In this document: positions 17,722-25,306 of the stretch, in pieces
Layout of the letters: every line of letters starts with the position of its first letter
Position numbering within the stretch: the first letter of the stretch is position 1
Source: Planctomycetota bacterium
GTDB taxonomy: Bacteria; Planctomycetota; UBA1135; GCA-002686595
Assembly (NCBI GenBank): GCA_027083445.1
Contig: JALWOP010000180.1
Location: forward strand, 1 to 64,000
Direction of reading: 5' to 3'
DNA length: 64,000 bases
The notes under the pieces: model-generated
Told to the model about the DNA's origin: nothing
What the model saw: the letters and a program-made list of their open reading frames with translations, nothing else
Database searches by the model: none
Program-made: the position numbers and the translations under genes

Positions 17722-19800
17722 ATGCGCGTCCGCCTCGTTTTCCCGGCACTGTTACTCCTCCCCTTCGCCGCTACCGGCTGCGGCTCAAAACATCAGACAG
17801 CGCCCCTAGCATTCGTCGATCTCTCCCGGGGCCCCACTGCCATCCTCGATTCCACGCAAGCCCATTTCGGGTCGGCTGAGTTGCAAGTCAGCCGCAGGGA
17901 GAACGGTTGGCAGATCCAAGCAACCCTGCCCCCCCAGGACCTGATCGAGCTGTGGAAGGGTCTCTATCGGATCCCACGACCCTTCCCGGTCAAGATCGGA
18001 GGGCTCACTTGCAGCACGGGAGGAGAGCCCCTGCAGATTCTCTCCATGGAAGCGCGCGCGATGGCGCTCCTAGCTCGCACCGATCCACCCTCCGAGGTCC
18101 TGCGTCGCCTGGCCAAGAAAGAGCAGGGCATGTTGGTCAGCGGCCCCTGGCTCTACCTGGTGCACCCCACGACACAAGCTCCCTTGGTATTGGAAGCCGT
18201 GCAGGAGGAGCCTGGTACGGGTCGCCTGATCCTGCCGGGAGTGGCGGGGGACGGTTTCCTCTTGCCCCCGGGAGGGAGTGTGACGCGCTCCTTCCGCTTG
18301 GAAGCTCCTGGAACCCTTCGCTTCGAGCTGCGCGTTTGGGGAGCTGGGATCGACGACACACTCCGTGTCGAAGTCGAGGACGACGATTCTTCCCTGCTCA
18401 CCCTGGAGATTCCCCTCTCCTCGATGCCCAAACCGTGGCTCGTAGCCATCCCGCTCGCGGCGGGGGAACATGAGTTGCACTTGAGGGCAAGCCCGGTGGC
18501 GGCCCTGATCGGGGTTCTGGCCCCACGGGTCACGAGCGGAAAGAGCAAGGATCCCCGCCCCGACATCACGCTCATGCTCGCGGACACCTACCGAGCGGAC
18601 AACCTGGCAACCTGGGGTGGGGATGCCCGCATCGCACCCCACCTCAACGCCCTGGCTTCAGCGTCCCTCTGTTTCACCGAGACGCGCACGGCGGCGACCT
18701 GGACCCTGCCCAGCCATGCAGCGCTATTCACCGGCCTCTATCCCACCCAGGTCGGTGTCCTCCAGCCCGGCGACCGTCTACCCGACGAGGCTCAGACGCT
18801 CGCCGAACACCTTGCGGACCTCGGCTACCGCACCGTTGCCATCACCGACCAGGGGTATGTGTCCCAGACGACTGGGATGGCCCAGGGGTTCTCACTCTTC
18901 GAAGAGGGGCGAGTCGATCCGGAACGCACCCGGGATTCCCTGGAGCGCGTTTTGAACTCTGCGGACGGTCGCCCGACGTTCCTCTTCCTGCACAGCTACC
19001 GGGCCCATGATCCCTATCATTCGACCTCAGCGACCCAGGAACGTCTGGGCCCAGACTTCGATCCGGGAGCCTCCCTGGACGAGGTGATCGACGGCCTGGT
19101 CGAGGTGCGTTCGAACATCAAGAGGGGCGTTTCGGTCCAAGGGGAGGCTGCGCGAGCCTTCAAGCGATACGAGCTTCACTATCGGCGGGCAGCCGCCGAC
19201 TTGGACATCCTCTTCGGTGAGTGCGTCGAACTGCTTCCCCGGGACGGGGTCCTTTGCGTGACCAGCGACCACGGCGAATCCTTCGGGGAACATGGCGTAG
19301 GCGGTCACGGCTCGTCGGTATGGCGGGCTCAGACTTTGGTACCGCTCATGTTCCGTGCCCCCGGGCTCGATCCCGGTCAAGATTCCAGGCCGGCGAGCCT
19401 GATCGACCTTCCGCGTACCCTCTGTGATCTAGCCGGACTCGTCCCGGACGAACGCTGGGGAGGGCGCAGCCTCTTGGAAAAACCCCGCAGCGGGCCACGC
19501 TTCTCCTTCCAAACGCGCACGGTACAGGAGGCTCGGGATGCGGCCCTCTTTTCACAAGAGAAGGTCTTGATCGTCGACGCACTCGCCGAAGACACCCTGC
19601 GCTATGCCTACGATCGACTCGAGGACCCCTTGGAGACGATTGACCGCGCCTCCGAAGCGCCTTTTGTCGAGCTACGGCGCAGCCTGGATTCCGTCCTGCG
19701 GAACGTTCGGCAATCACGGATGAAAAGGGCGCATGCCGAAATCGGACTCGAGCAGAAGATCAATCTGCAGGCTCTCGGCTACGGCGGAGATCAGGAATGA
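17722..19800 (+). CDS. Sulfatase/alkaline-phosphatase superfamily lipoprotein
   Basis: A 692-residue lipoprotein with lipobox AATGC near residue 16. Residues 20-275 form a domain I do not recognise, partly beta-rich. The sulfatase-fold catalytic domain runs from about 285 (ITLMLADTYRADN) to 610. The nucleophile segment reads TWTLPSHAALFTGLYP: the formylglycine position (C/S-x-P-S-R) is a threonine and the Arg a His, so this is unlikely to be a formylglycine sulfatase. The metal site TSDHGESFGEHG is intact. The C-terminus ends INLQALGYGG, the LxxLGY tail often seen in sulfatase-fold proteins. The gene abuts msrB with no gap. A phosphatase, phosphodiesterase or phosphotransferase role is possible. 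Confidence 0.82.
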   Translation: MRVRLVFPALLLLPFAATGCGSKHQTAPLAFVDLSRGPTAILDSTQAHFGSAELQVSRRENGWQIQATLPPQDLIELWKGLYRIPRPFPVKIGGLTCSTGGEPLQILSMEARAMALLARTDPPSEVLRRLAKKEQGMLVSGPWLYLVHPTTQAPLVLEAVQEEPGTGRLILPGVAGDGFLLPPGGSVTRSFRLEAPGTLRFELRVWGAGIDDTLRVEVEDDDSSLLTLEIPLSSMPKPWLVAIPLAAGEHELHLRASPVAALIGVLAPRVTSGKSKDPRPDITLMLADTYRADNLATWGGDARIAPHLNALASASLCFTETRTAATWTLPSHAALFTGLYPTQVGVLQPGDRLPDEAQTLAEHLADLGYRTVAITDQGYVSQTTGMAQGFSLFEEGRVDPERTRDSLERVLNSADGRPTFLFLHSYRAHDPYHSTSATQERLGPDFDPGASLDEVIDGLVEVRSNIKRGVSVQGEAARAFKRYELHYRRAAADLDILFGECVELLPRDGVLCVTSDHGESFGEHGVGGHGSSVWRAQTLVPLMFRAPGLDPGQDSRPASLIDLPRTLCDLAGLVPDERWGGRSLLEKPRSGPRFSFQTRTVQEARDAALFSQEKVLIVDALAEDTLRYAYDRLEDPLETIDRASEAPFVELRRSLDSVLRNVRQSRMKRAHAEIGLEQKINLQALGYGGDQE

Positions 19801-19874
19801 CATGAGTGCCACCGATAGCGAAGCGGCGACCGTTCCAAAGAACGGCCGCCGCACCTATCCGGAGTGGGTGGAGC

Positions 19875-20435
19875 TCATGCGCCGGCGCCGGCGGGCGTGG
19901 AGGAGACCAGGCCACGGCTGACCAGATAGTCCAGAATCTTGTTAGCCGAGGTTTCGATGTCCTCCGATCCGGTGTGGACGACGACCTCGGGGTTCTTGGG
20001 GGCTTCGTACGGGTCACTCACTCCGGTGAAATTCTTGATCTCGCCGGAGCGCGCCTTCTTGTACAGGCCCTTGGTGTCGCGCTCCTCGACGACCTCGAGA
20101 GGGGCTTCGACGAAGACTTCGATGAAGTCGGCATCGGCCATGTTGCGGCATTCATCGCGGATCTCCTGGTAGGGAGAGATCGCCGCGGTGATGGCGCAGG
20201 CGCCGTTGCGGGCCAGAAGGTTGGCGACGAATCCGATGCGGCGGATGTTGGTGTCGCGATCTTCCTTGGAGAAACCGAGGCCCTTGGAGAGGTTCGTGCG
20301 CACGACATCACCGTCGAGGACTTCGACGTTCACGCCGCGCTCACGCAGGATGGGGGTCAGGTACTCGGCCAGGGTCGATTTGCCAGCACCGGACAGGCCG
20401 GTGAACCAGAGGATGAAGCCTTTGTTGTTGGACAT
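19875..20435 (-). CDS. cysC: Adenylylsulfate kinase
   Basis: A 186-residue APS kinase that phosphorylates adenylyl sulfate to PAPS. The P-loop is [11 protein letters not shown] at residues 11-21. [21 protein letters not shown] matches the APS-binding loop, and [30 protein letters not shown] plus [11 protein letters not shown] match the lid and substrate region, so the enzyme looks complete. It is the last gene of the sulfate-activation operon (RHH, sat, phosphatase-superfamily gene, cysC). No PAPS reductase or sulfite reductase is in the window, so the PAPS may serve sulfotransferases. Confidence 0.95.
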   Translation of the reverse strand: MSNNKGFILWFTGLSGAGKSTLAEYLTPILRERGVNVEVLDGDVVRTNLSKGLGFSKEDRDTNIRRIGFVANLLARNGACAITAAISPYQEIRDECRNMADADFIEVFVEAPLEVVEERDTKGLYKKARSGEIKNFTGVSDPYEAPKNPEVVVHTGSEDIETSANKILDYLVSRGLVSSTPAGAGA

Positions 20436-20510
20436 AGTGGATTCGCGATTGCGGCCAGATGCAGCCGGGGTTTGCGTGGAGGAGAATGAAACGGGTTGCC
20501 AGGCGGCCGC

Positions 20511-21482
20511 CTAGCGGATCTTGCCCTCGAGGTACGGCACCTCGAAGCATTTCTCATGCATGATCGGCCCGTGGCCGAAGTAGCCTTCCTCGCCGAAGAG
20601 TTCGCCGTGGTCGGCCGTGACAATGATCCATGTGTTGTCCGGGACCATGTCGTAGAGCTTGGGGAAAACCTCTTGATCGAGGTAGCGGACCGTGTCGATC
20701 TGTCGCTCGCGAAGCTGGTCTAGCTTCTCCTGATCGAAGAACTGGAAGGTCTCCTTGAAGCGCTCGTCATCCTTGTCATCGGTGCCTTCGAGCTGCTCGT
20801 TCATCTTCTTGAAGACGCCGTTGACGCCACTGATGCGGGGCCACATCGAGGAATCCTCGTCGGGCTTGGCATAGGGATAGTGCGTCTCGCCGACGTTGAG
20901 CATGTAGAAGTGCGGCCGATCGCCGTCGAGCTTCATGGTCGGCAGCATGGCAGCCATGTCGTTGTGGCTGTCCATCAGCTTGAAGTCGTCGAAGTCCCGG
21001 TTGATACCCGTCTTGGGGTTGAGCACGGGAAGGGAGACGCGGGCGTGGGTTTGGTAGCCGAGCGTGTTACGCAGGAAGTGCGGCAACCAGAGGGTCGGCA
21101 CCATCTTGGCGAACTCGATCCCCTTGGCACCCAGACGCTCGTTGTAGTTGAAGAAGTCTTCCTTGTAGTACTCCGACGCATAGACGTTAGGCGGCGAAGT
21201 ATGCGGCAAGAGGCCGGTCAGAAGGTTGTAATGCGAAGGTGCCGTCCAGGAGGCATAGGAATAGCGCTTTTCGACCTTGCCGAGCTTGGTGATGTTCTTC
21301 GGCTCGGCCGCCATGAACGAGTCGTAGCGCAGGGAGTCGAGAGTGATGACGATGAAGTTGTTGTCCGCTTGGGGTTCGGGGCGTGGACCACCCATCGCCC
21401 CCAAGGGGCGCGGCGGCAACTTGGGCCGCGGGCCGGAGGGATTCGGTACCGGCTTCTTCTTGAACAGATCGAGGAGGCCCAT
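20511..21482 (-). CDS. Cytoplasmic alkaline-phosphatase-superfamily (sulfatase-like) enzyme in the sulfate-activation operon
   Basis: A 323-residue protein lying between sat and cysC. The ATG at 21482 is four bases after the sat stop and has AAGGAG upstream; it gives a basic, Pro-rich N-terminus without a signal peptide, so the product is cytoplasmic. The superfamily active site is present: Asp in VITLDSLRYDS, putative nucleophile Thr in WTAPSHYNLLTG, metal residues in TADHGELFGEEG and GHGPIMHEKC. The formylglycine motif is absent. It is short compared with sulfatases (~450-550 residues) and lacks the C-terminal subdomain. Position implies a role in APS/PAPS/PAP or sulfated-product metabolism, but this is inference. 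Confidence 0.8.
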   Translation of the reverse strand: MGLLDLFKKKPVPNPSGPRPKLPPRPLGAMGGPRPEPQADNNFIVITLDSLRYDSFMAAEPKNITKLGKVEKRYSYASWTAPSHYNLLTGLLPHTSPPNVYASEYYKEDFFNYNERLGAKGIEFAKMVPTLWLPHFLRNTLGYQTHARVSLPVLNPKTGINRDFDDFKLMDSHNDMAAMLPTMKLDGDRPHFYMLNVGETHYPYAKPDEDSSMWPRISGVNGVFKKMNEQLEGTDDKDDERFKETFQFFDQEKLDQLRERQIDTVRYLDQEVFPKLYDMVPDNTWIIVTADHGELFGEEGYFGHGPIMHEKCFEVPYLEGKIR

Positions 21483-21486
21483 CGGA

Positions 21487-22740
21487 TCAGCTCTCCTTGC
21501 TGGCGTAGTAGTCGACGAGGATCTTGGCGGTGGACTCACGCATGATGCGTGGATCCGGGGTCTGACCGGCAACGAGCTGCTCGCGCACCTTCGTGCCGGA
21601 GATGAAGACCGAGGTGTTCTCCTTGTTCTCCTCCATCAGGCCGACGCGACCGATCTCTTCGAAGTAGGCCGCAAAGCCGACGTTGACGTTGCGAATCGCC
21701 AGGTGGCCGCCGAGCTCGTTGAAGACCTCTTGGGCATCGAAATCACCCCAAATGGCCTCCTTGTCGTCGAAAGGGGCATCGGCGTGCTTGCGACCGATGA
21801 TGAAGTGGGTGAAGCCCAGGTTCTGGCGATAGATGGCGTGCATGACCGCCTCCGCGGGGCCACCGTAGAACATGCGCATGTCGAGCCCGATCAGCTCCAG
21901 GTTGTCGTTCAGGTCCTGGCCGTGTTGCTTCCACAGCTCCTCGTCCTTGTCGCCCTCACCCAGATAGCGGTTTTCGACCAGGGCTTCGTAGGTCTGCATG
22001 CGCGTCGCCGCGGGGACGTCATCCCCCTTGAGCTGGCCGACGAGCGGGTTCAGCACCACGCCTGTCTTCTTGCCGTTCGAGCGCAGGATCGACTCGGCGC
22101 CGTAGACCAGGGCGTACTCGTGGGCCCGGTGCAGGGGGTTGCGAGTCTGGAAGGCGATCGACTGCTCCCAACCTCGATCCGCGATCAGCTTGCGCGTCTG
22201 AGCGGGAGACAGGATGCGCGAGGCAAAGGGTCGCTCGTCCTCGAAGGGAATCAGGCTGATCTCACCGCCGACCAGCTTGGTACGCGGGTCACCGGTCCAC
22301 AGGCGCGCGCCCGGGTGATCGGTACGATCCGTGCGGTAGACGGCCTTGATGAAGGCCGGCTTGTCCCAGTCGTAGCAACTGTCGACGGTGAGGGTCCCGA
22401 ACATTCGGCCGTCGTGCCACAGACCGATCTTGGCCCCCGGGGTGCAGCTCGCCGCCTCTTCATCAGTCACCGGCAGGGCGATCGGAATCGTCCAGGCCCA
22501 CTTCTTGCCCCCTCGCTCGATCGCGCCCTCGGCCAAGACGCTGTCGTAGTCCGCCTTCCCCATCGGCCCGGTCAGAGGACTCAGGGTCCCGTCGGCGATG
22601 CGGTAGAGAGAGGTGCGATCGACCTCGTTCACCTCGACGCGGGGCAGCGAGGTCTCACCCGCTGCGCCGGCATCGATGCGGTTGACGGGTTCGGCGAGGC
22701 CGCCGTGGACAGGAGAGATGCTTTGAACGGTGGTGGTCAT
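21487..22740 (-). CDS. sat: Sulfate adenylyltransferase (ATP sulfurylase)
   Basis: A 417-residue homo-oligomeric type ATP sulfurylase making APS from ATP and sulfate. The nucleotide-binding motif QTRNPLHRAHE (Q-x-R-N-P-x-H-x-x-H-E) is present near residue 195, and LVGQLKGDDVP and FIIGRKHAD match the family. Length is normal for the bacterial/archaeal Sat type. The start codon at 22740 is preceded by a pure pyrimidine tract instead of a Shine-Dalgarno sequence. Its stop lies four bases before the phosphatase-superfamily gene, so the two are probably coupled. Confidence 0.95.
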   Translation of the reverse strand: MTTTVQSISPVHGGLAEPVNRIDAGAAGETSLPRVEVNEVDRTSLYRIADGTLSPLTGPMGKADYDSVLAEGAIERGGKKWAWTIPIALPVTDEEAASCTPGAKIGLWHDGRMFGTLTVDSCYDWDKPAFIKAVYRTDRTDHPGARLWTGDPRTKLVGGEISLIPFEDERPFASRILSPAQTRKLIADRGWEQSIAFQTRNPLHRAHEYALVYGAESILRSNGKKTGVVLNPLVGQLKGDDVPAATRMQTYEALVENRYLGEGDKDEELWKQHGQDLNDNLELIGLDMRMFYGGPAEAVMHAIYRQNLGFTHFIIGRKHADAPFDDKEAIWGDFDAQEVFNELGGHLAIRNVNVGFAAYFEEIGRVGLMEENKENTSVFISGTKVREQLVAGQTPDPRIMRESTAKILVDYYASKES

Positions 22741-22766
22741 CGGAGGGAGGGAGGGAGAGAGAGGGT
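22741..22766 (-). repeat. Polypyrimidine tetranucleotide tract in the sat leader
   Basis: The whole RHH-sat spacer reads on the coding strand as CCCTCTCTCTC followed by repeated CTCC units up to the sat ATG. It contains no purine-rich ribosome binding site. Such a tract could bind ribosomal protein S1 or vary in length by slippage, but I can only see the one state. Confidence 0.6.
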
Positions 22767-23003
22767 CTAGAGGTAGCCCAGGTTGCGCAGCTTGCGCTTG
22801 ACGTCGTCGAGCTCCTCCTGGGTGAACTCGGGCCCTTCCTGATTCGTGCTGGCCTGCTTCTGCGCTTCGGCTTCGCCCATCAGGTCGCGCAGGACGTAGA
22901 CGATGAAGTCGGTCGGAGAGTCAAACCCCGAGTCCTCGACCACCTGCTGGATCCTGCGGTAGAGGGGGCGCGGGATCTTGATGGTTACCTTGGACTCGCG
23001 CAC
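22767..23003 (-). CDS. Ribbon-helix-helix (CopG/Arc-type) protein of the sulfate-activation operon
   Basis: A 78-residue protein. Residues 3-45 fit a ribbon-helix-helix DNA-binding fold: strand KVTIKIPRPL, helix YRRIQQVVEDSG, then SPTDFIVYVLRDLMG. A charged linker leads to the C-terminal tail ELDDVKRKLRNLGYL, which resembles the LxxLGY tail of sulfatase-fold proteins. It is the first gene of the operon with sat, and about 100 bases upstream lies an array of GGAGTGT-like half-sites with 11-base phasing, the spacing expected for cooperative RHH dimers. An autoregulatory repressor of sulfate activation is the simplest reading; a role as a partner of the sulfatase-fold enzyme is an alternative. 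Confidence 0.75.
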   Translation of the reverse strand: MRESKVTIKIPRPLYRRIQQVVEDSGFDSPTDFIVYVLRDLMGEAEAQKQASTNQEGPEFTQEELDDVKRKLRNLGYL

Positions 23004-23100
23004 GGGCTTGGGAGGGTTGGCGGGGAGCGGGAGGAACCGGTCGCCCGTTGGAGGAGAGATGGAAAGCGGAGGCCGACCGTAGTGCTCGAGCGGTCCCGCG

Positions 23101-23151
23101 ACACTCTGATCATACTCCTATCGGAGTGTGATGGGAGTGTCGCTGGAGTGT
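23101..23151. promoter_or_regulatory. Helically phased operator-like repeat array
   Basis: Five heptamers lie on an 11-base grid. On the plus strand GGAGTGT occurs at 23123-23129, 23134-23140 and 23145-23151. On the minus strand GGAGTAT reads from 23118 and AGAGTGT from 23107. The two arms face each other across TATC (ACTCC-TATC-GGAGT). This is the layout expected of several RHH dimers binding one face of DNA. It sits 98-148 bases upstream of the RHH start and 186-236 bases upstream of the lipoprotein gene at 23337. Confidence 0.72.
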
Positions 23152-23336
23152 TATTGCACCCCTCTCCCTAACCACTTCCTGGTTCAGGACTTAGGGCGGG
23201 AGGATTCCCAGCCCATCTCACTCTGGGGCAGGCGAGCCCCTCCAAGGCCCGCGGGTGGAACTCGGGCCAGTGAAGCCCCGACCTCTTTGGCGAGGAGGGG
23301 TAAACTTTCGGCCACCTCGTCCCGTAGACACCCTCC

Positions 23337-23828
23337 ATGCGCACTCAGACTCTACCCCTGCTGCTCCTCCTCGGCCTCTTCTCCTGCGGCGGCTCTGATG
23401 GCGATCCGGCCACCAGCGCCCGCGAGGCCCTCGACGAGGGGAGCTACCAGACCGCCCTGGACCAGTTCGACAAGGCTCTCGAGGGCAAGACCCCCGACGA
23501 CGGGGATTTCTACGACCTCTCGATCGACCGGGCCCGCGCCCTGGCCCACGTCGACTCCGCCAAGGTGCCCGAGGCCTTGAAAGCTCTTTCGGAGAAGACC
23601 AAGGTCGCCGCCCGTGACTTCCGCAGCCTGACGATCGAGTTGGTCAACGCAGCCGACGCGGATGCCCTCACCGCTGCGGTCGAGGTCATCAACCAGGGCA
23701 TGATCGCCTATCCCGACGACGGGAAGATGACCGAGGTGCTCGAGAAGGTGAAGGCGCGCAGCCTGGAGAGCGGCAACACCGCGGCCCAGAGCGCCCTGAC
23801 GGGCATGGGTTACCTCGGCGGCGACTGA
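23337..23828 (+). CDS. Small lipoprotein with TPR-like helices
   Basis: A 163-residue protein with a lipoprotein signal peptide (PLLLLLGLF, lipobox LFSC with Cys near 17). The mature part begins with AREALDEGSYQTALDQFDKALEG, a TPR-like helix pair, and continues with further helical repeats. It ends GMGYLGGD, similar to the LGY tails nearby. It may be an outer-membrane-associated scaffold; no specific function is recognised. A strong hairpin follows the stop. Confidence 0.7.
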   Translation: MRTQTLPLLLLLGLFSCGGSDGDPATSAREALDEGSYQTALDQFDKALEGKTPDDGDFYDLSIDRARALAHVDSAKVPEALKALSEKTKVAARDFRSLTIELVNAADADALTAAVEVINQGMIAYPDDGKMTEVLEKVKARSLESGNTAAQSALTGMGYLGGD

Positions 23829-23851
23829 ACCGATACATCCCCCTTGCGAAA

Positions 23852-23884
23852 GAGCGCCACGCCCCGTCCCCGGGCGTGGCGCTC
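23852..23884 (+). terminator. Strong hairpin terminator after the lipoprotein gene
   Basis: GAGCGCCACGCCC (23852-23864) pairs perfectly over 13 bases with GGGCGTGGCGCTC (23872-23884) around a 7-base loop. T-rich bases follow weakly on the plus strand (GTTCCTT) and TTTC follows on the minus strand, so it may stop transcription from both sides. Confidence 0.65.
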
Positions 23885-24112
23885 GTTCCTTGGGGGCTGG
23901 TGTCCGGAAGGAGAAACCCTGTCAGGTCAAGGAAAAAACCGACCGTCCCGGGGAAAACCCGGCGCGCAAGCCAACCCCCCACGGCGTGCCGCGTAGAGGG
24001 GGGTGCGAGAACGAAGCAACACCGCCAAGTGGCCGTCGGGGAAAAGCGAGCCCCGGCGGTTGCTGGCGTTAACGGGCCGCTACCCGCACGGCGAAGCAGG
24101 CACGGCCGACTC
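23885..24112. other. Structured non-coding stretch, possible ncRNA
   Basis: No credible gene lies here. The sequence holds several nested inverted repeats. Near 23980-24003, CCCCCC pairs with GGGGGG around ACGGCGTGCCGCGTAGA. Near 24015-24070, GCAA-CA-CCGCC pairs with GGCGG-TTGC and encloses CGGGG-AAAAGCGAG-CCCCG. GGGGAAAACCC-type loops occur twice. I compared it by eye with tRNA, tmRNA, RNase P, SRP RNA and common riboswitches and found no match. It lies between a terminator and the end of the aminotransferase gene, so it could be a stand-alone RNA or a 3' UTR. Confidence 0.35.
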
Positions 24113-24160
24113 ACTCCCGGAGAGCCCTACTCCCGGAGAGCCCTACTCCCGCAGAGCACT
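24113..24160. repeat. 16-bp tandem repeat, three copies
   Basis: ACTCCCGGAGAGCCCT occurs at 24113-24128 and 24129-24144, with a third copy at 24145-24160 carrying two changes. The third copy encodes the last residues of the aminotransferase; the stop codon lies at the junction, so the repeat has expanded just beyond the coding end. Confidence 0.75.
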
Positions 24161-25306
24161 GCGTAGCCCGGCGATCACCCTCTCCTGCTCCTCGTCCCGC
24201 AGGGTGTGCGTCACCGGAAGGCTCAGGACCTCATCGGCGATGCGCTCCGCGACGGGCAGCCGCTGCTCCGTCGCGTAGACCGGTCGTTGATGCAGGGGCC
24301 TCGCGTAGTAGACCATCGAAGCGATCCCTTGGGAGGCCAGGGCTTCACGCACGGCATCCCGGCGCCCCCCACAGATGCGCACGGTGTACTGGTGGTAGAC
24401 GTGGCAAGCCCCCGGCCGTACCGCGGGCACGACCAAACCGGGCAGATCGGCCAGTTCCCTGTCGTAGCGTGCCGCGAGACGGCGTCGGCGCTCGTTCCAG
24501 CGCTCCAGGTGGGGCAGCTTCACGCGCAGGAGAGCAGCCTGCAACTCGTCCAGGCGCGAGTTGTAGCCCACGTCGACATAGGTGTCACGCCCGGCCGCTC
24601 CGTGGCCGTGGAGCTGGCGCACCCGCTCGGCAATCCGATCATCGTCGGTGGTCACCAGCCCCCCGTCTCCACAGGCGCCGAGGTTCTTGGTGGGATAGAA
24701 GCTGAAGGCCGCAGCATCCCCCAGCGCGCCCGCGGGAGCGCCCCCCAGACTCGCGCCGATGGCCTGGGCGGCATCTTCGAGCACCGCGAGGCCCGACTCC
24801 TCCGCCACGGACCGCAGGGCAGGCATGTCGGCGGTCTGCCCGAACAGGTGCACCGGCAGGATCGCCCGCGTCCTGGGGCTCACCACCTCCCGCACCGCTT
24901 TGGGGTCCAGGTCGTAGGTGTCGCGCTTGACGTCCGCGAAGACCGGAGTCGCGCCCACCAGGCTGATCGCCTCGGCGGTCGAGATGAAGGTGAAAGGGCT
25001 GGTGATCACCTCGTCTCCCGCCTCGATACCCAGGGCTCGCAGCGCGATGACCAGGGCATCCGTACCGGAGTTCACACCGATCGCGTGGCGCACGCCGAGG
25101 GCCTCGGCCACCTCGCGCTCGAAGGCCGCCACCTCGGGGCCCAGGATGAAGTGCCCCCCGGCCAGCACGCGTTCCATCGCTGCTTGCAGCTCCTCGCGCA
25201 GTTCGTCCAACTCGCGCGGGATGTCGAGAAAGGGAACGGCCGCGGGCTGTTGGTCCCCACGACCGGGACTTGCCGCCCGTGCGGCGGCGCGGTGGTGGAG
25301 AGTCAT
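24143..25306 (-). CDS. DegT/DnrJ/EryC1-family sugar-nucleotide aminotransferase (WbpE/WlbC-like)
   Basis: A 387-residue PLP enzyme of the sugar aminotransferase family. N-terminal VPFLDIPRELDEL matches the family opening. The PLP lysine is in FSFYPTKNLGACGDGG, and VLEDAAQAIGA supplies the ring-stacking Asp. GVNSGTDALVIALRALGI binds the phosphate. Its start overlaps the stop of the upstream WlbA/WbpB-like oxidoreductase by four bases (ATGA). That pairing points to a 3-oxo to 3-amino conversion of a UDP-GlcNAc-uronate, as in 2,3-diamino-uronate pathways. A different keto-sugar substrate remains possible. Confidence 0.88.
   Translation of the reverse strand: MTLHHRAAARAASPGRGDQQPAAVPFLDIPRELDELREELQAAMERVLAGGHFILGPEVAAFEREVAEALGVRHAIGVNSGTDALVIALRALGIEAGDEVITSPFTFISTAEAISLVGATPVFADVKRDTYDLDPKAVREVVSPRTRAILPVHLFGQTADMPALRSVAEESGLAVLEDAAQAIGASLGGAPAGALGDAAAFSFYPTKNLGACGDGGLVTTDDDRIAERVRQLHGHGAAGRDTYVDVGYNSRLDELQAALLRVKLPHLERWNERRRRLAARYDRELADLPGLVVPAVRPGACHVYHQYTVRICGGRRDAVREALASQGIASMVYYARPLHQRPVYATEQRLPVAERIADEVLSLPVTHTLRDEEQERVIAGLRSALRE

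Noticed and set aside
19802-19921. Short plus-strand frame of 39 codons starting MSATDSEA, with [15 protein letters not shown]
   Set aside because: It begins one base after the sulfatase-superfamily stop and looks like the head of a truncated gene, but it overlaps the end of cysC on the other strand and has no recognisable family; too little to call.
21343-22770. Long plus-strand open frame opposite sat and the phosphatase-superfamily gene
   Set aside because: The opposite strand carries clear ATP sulfurylase motifs; this frame has no recognisable domain.
23885-24112. Possible SRP RNA, tmRNA or RNase P RNA
   Set aside because: The diagnostic conserved segments of these RNAs were not found; only a generic structured region is supported.
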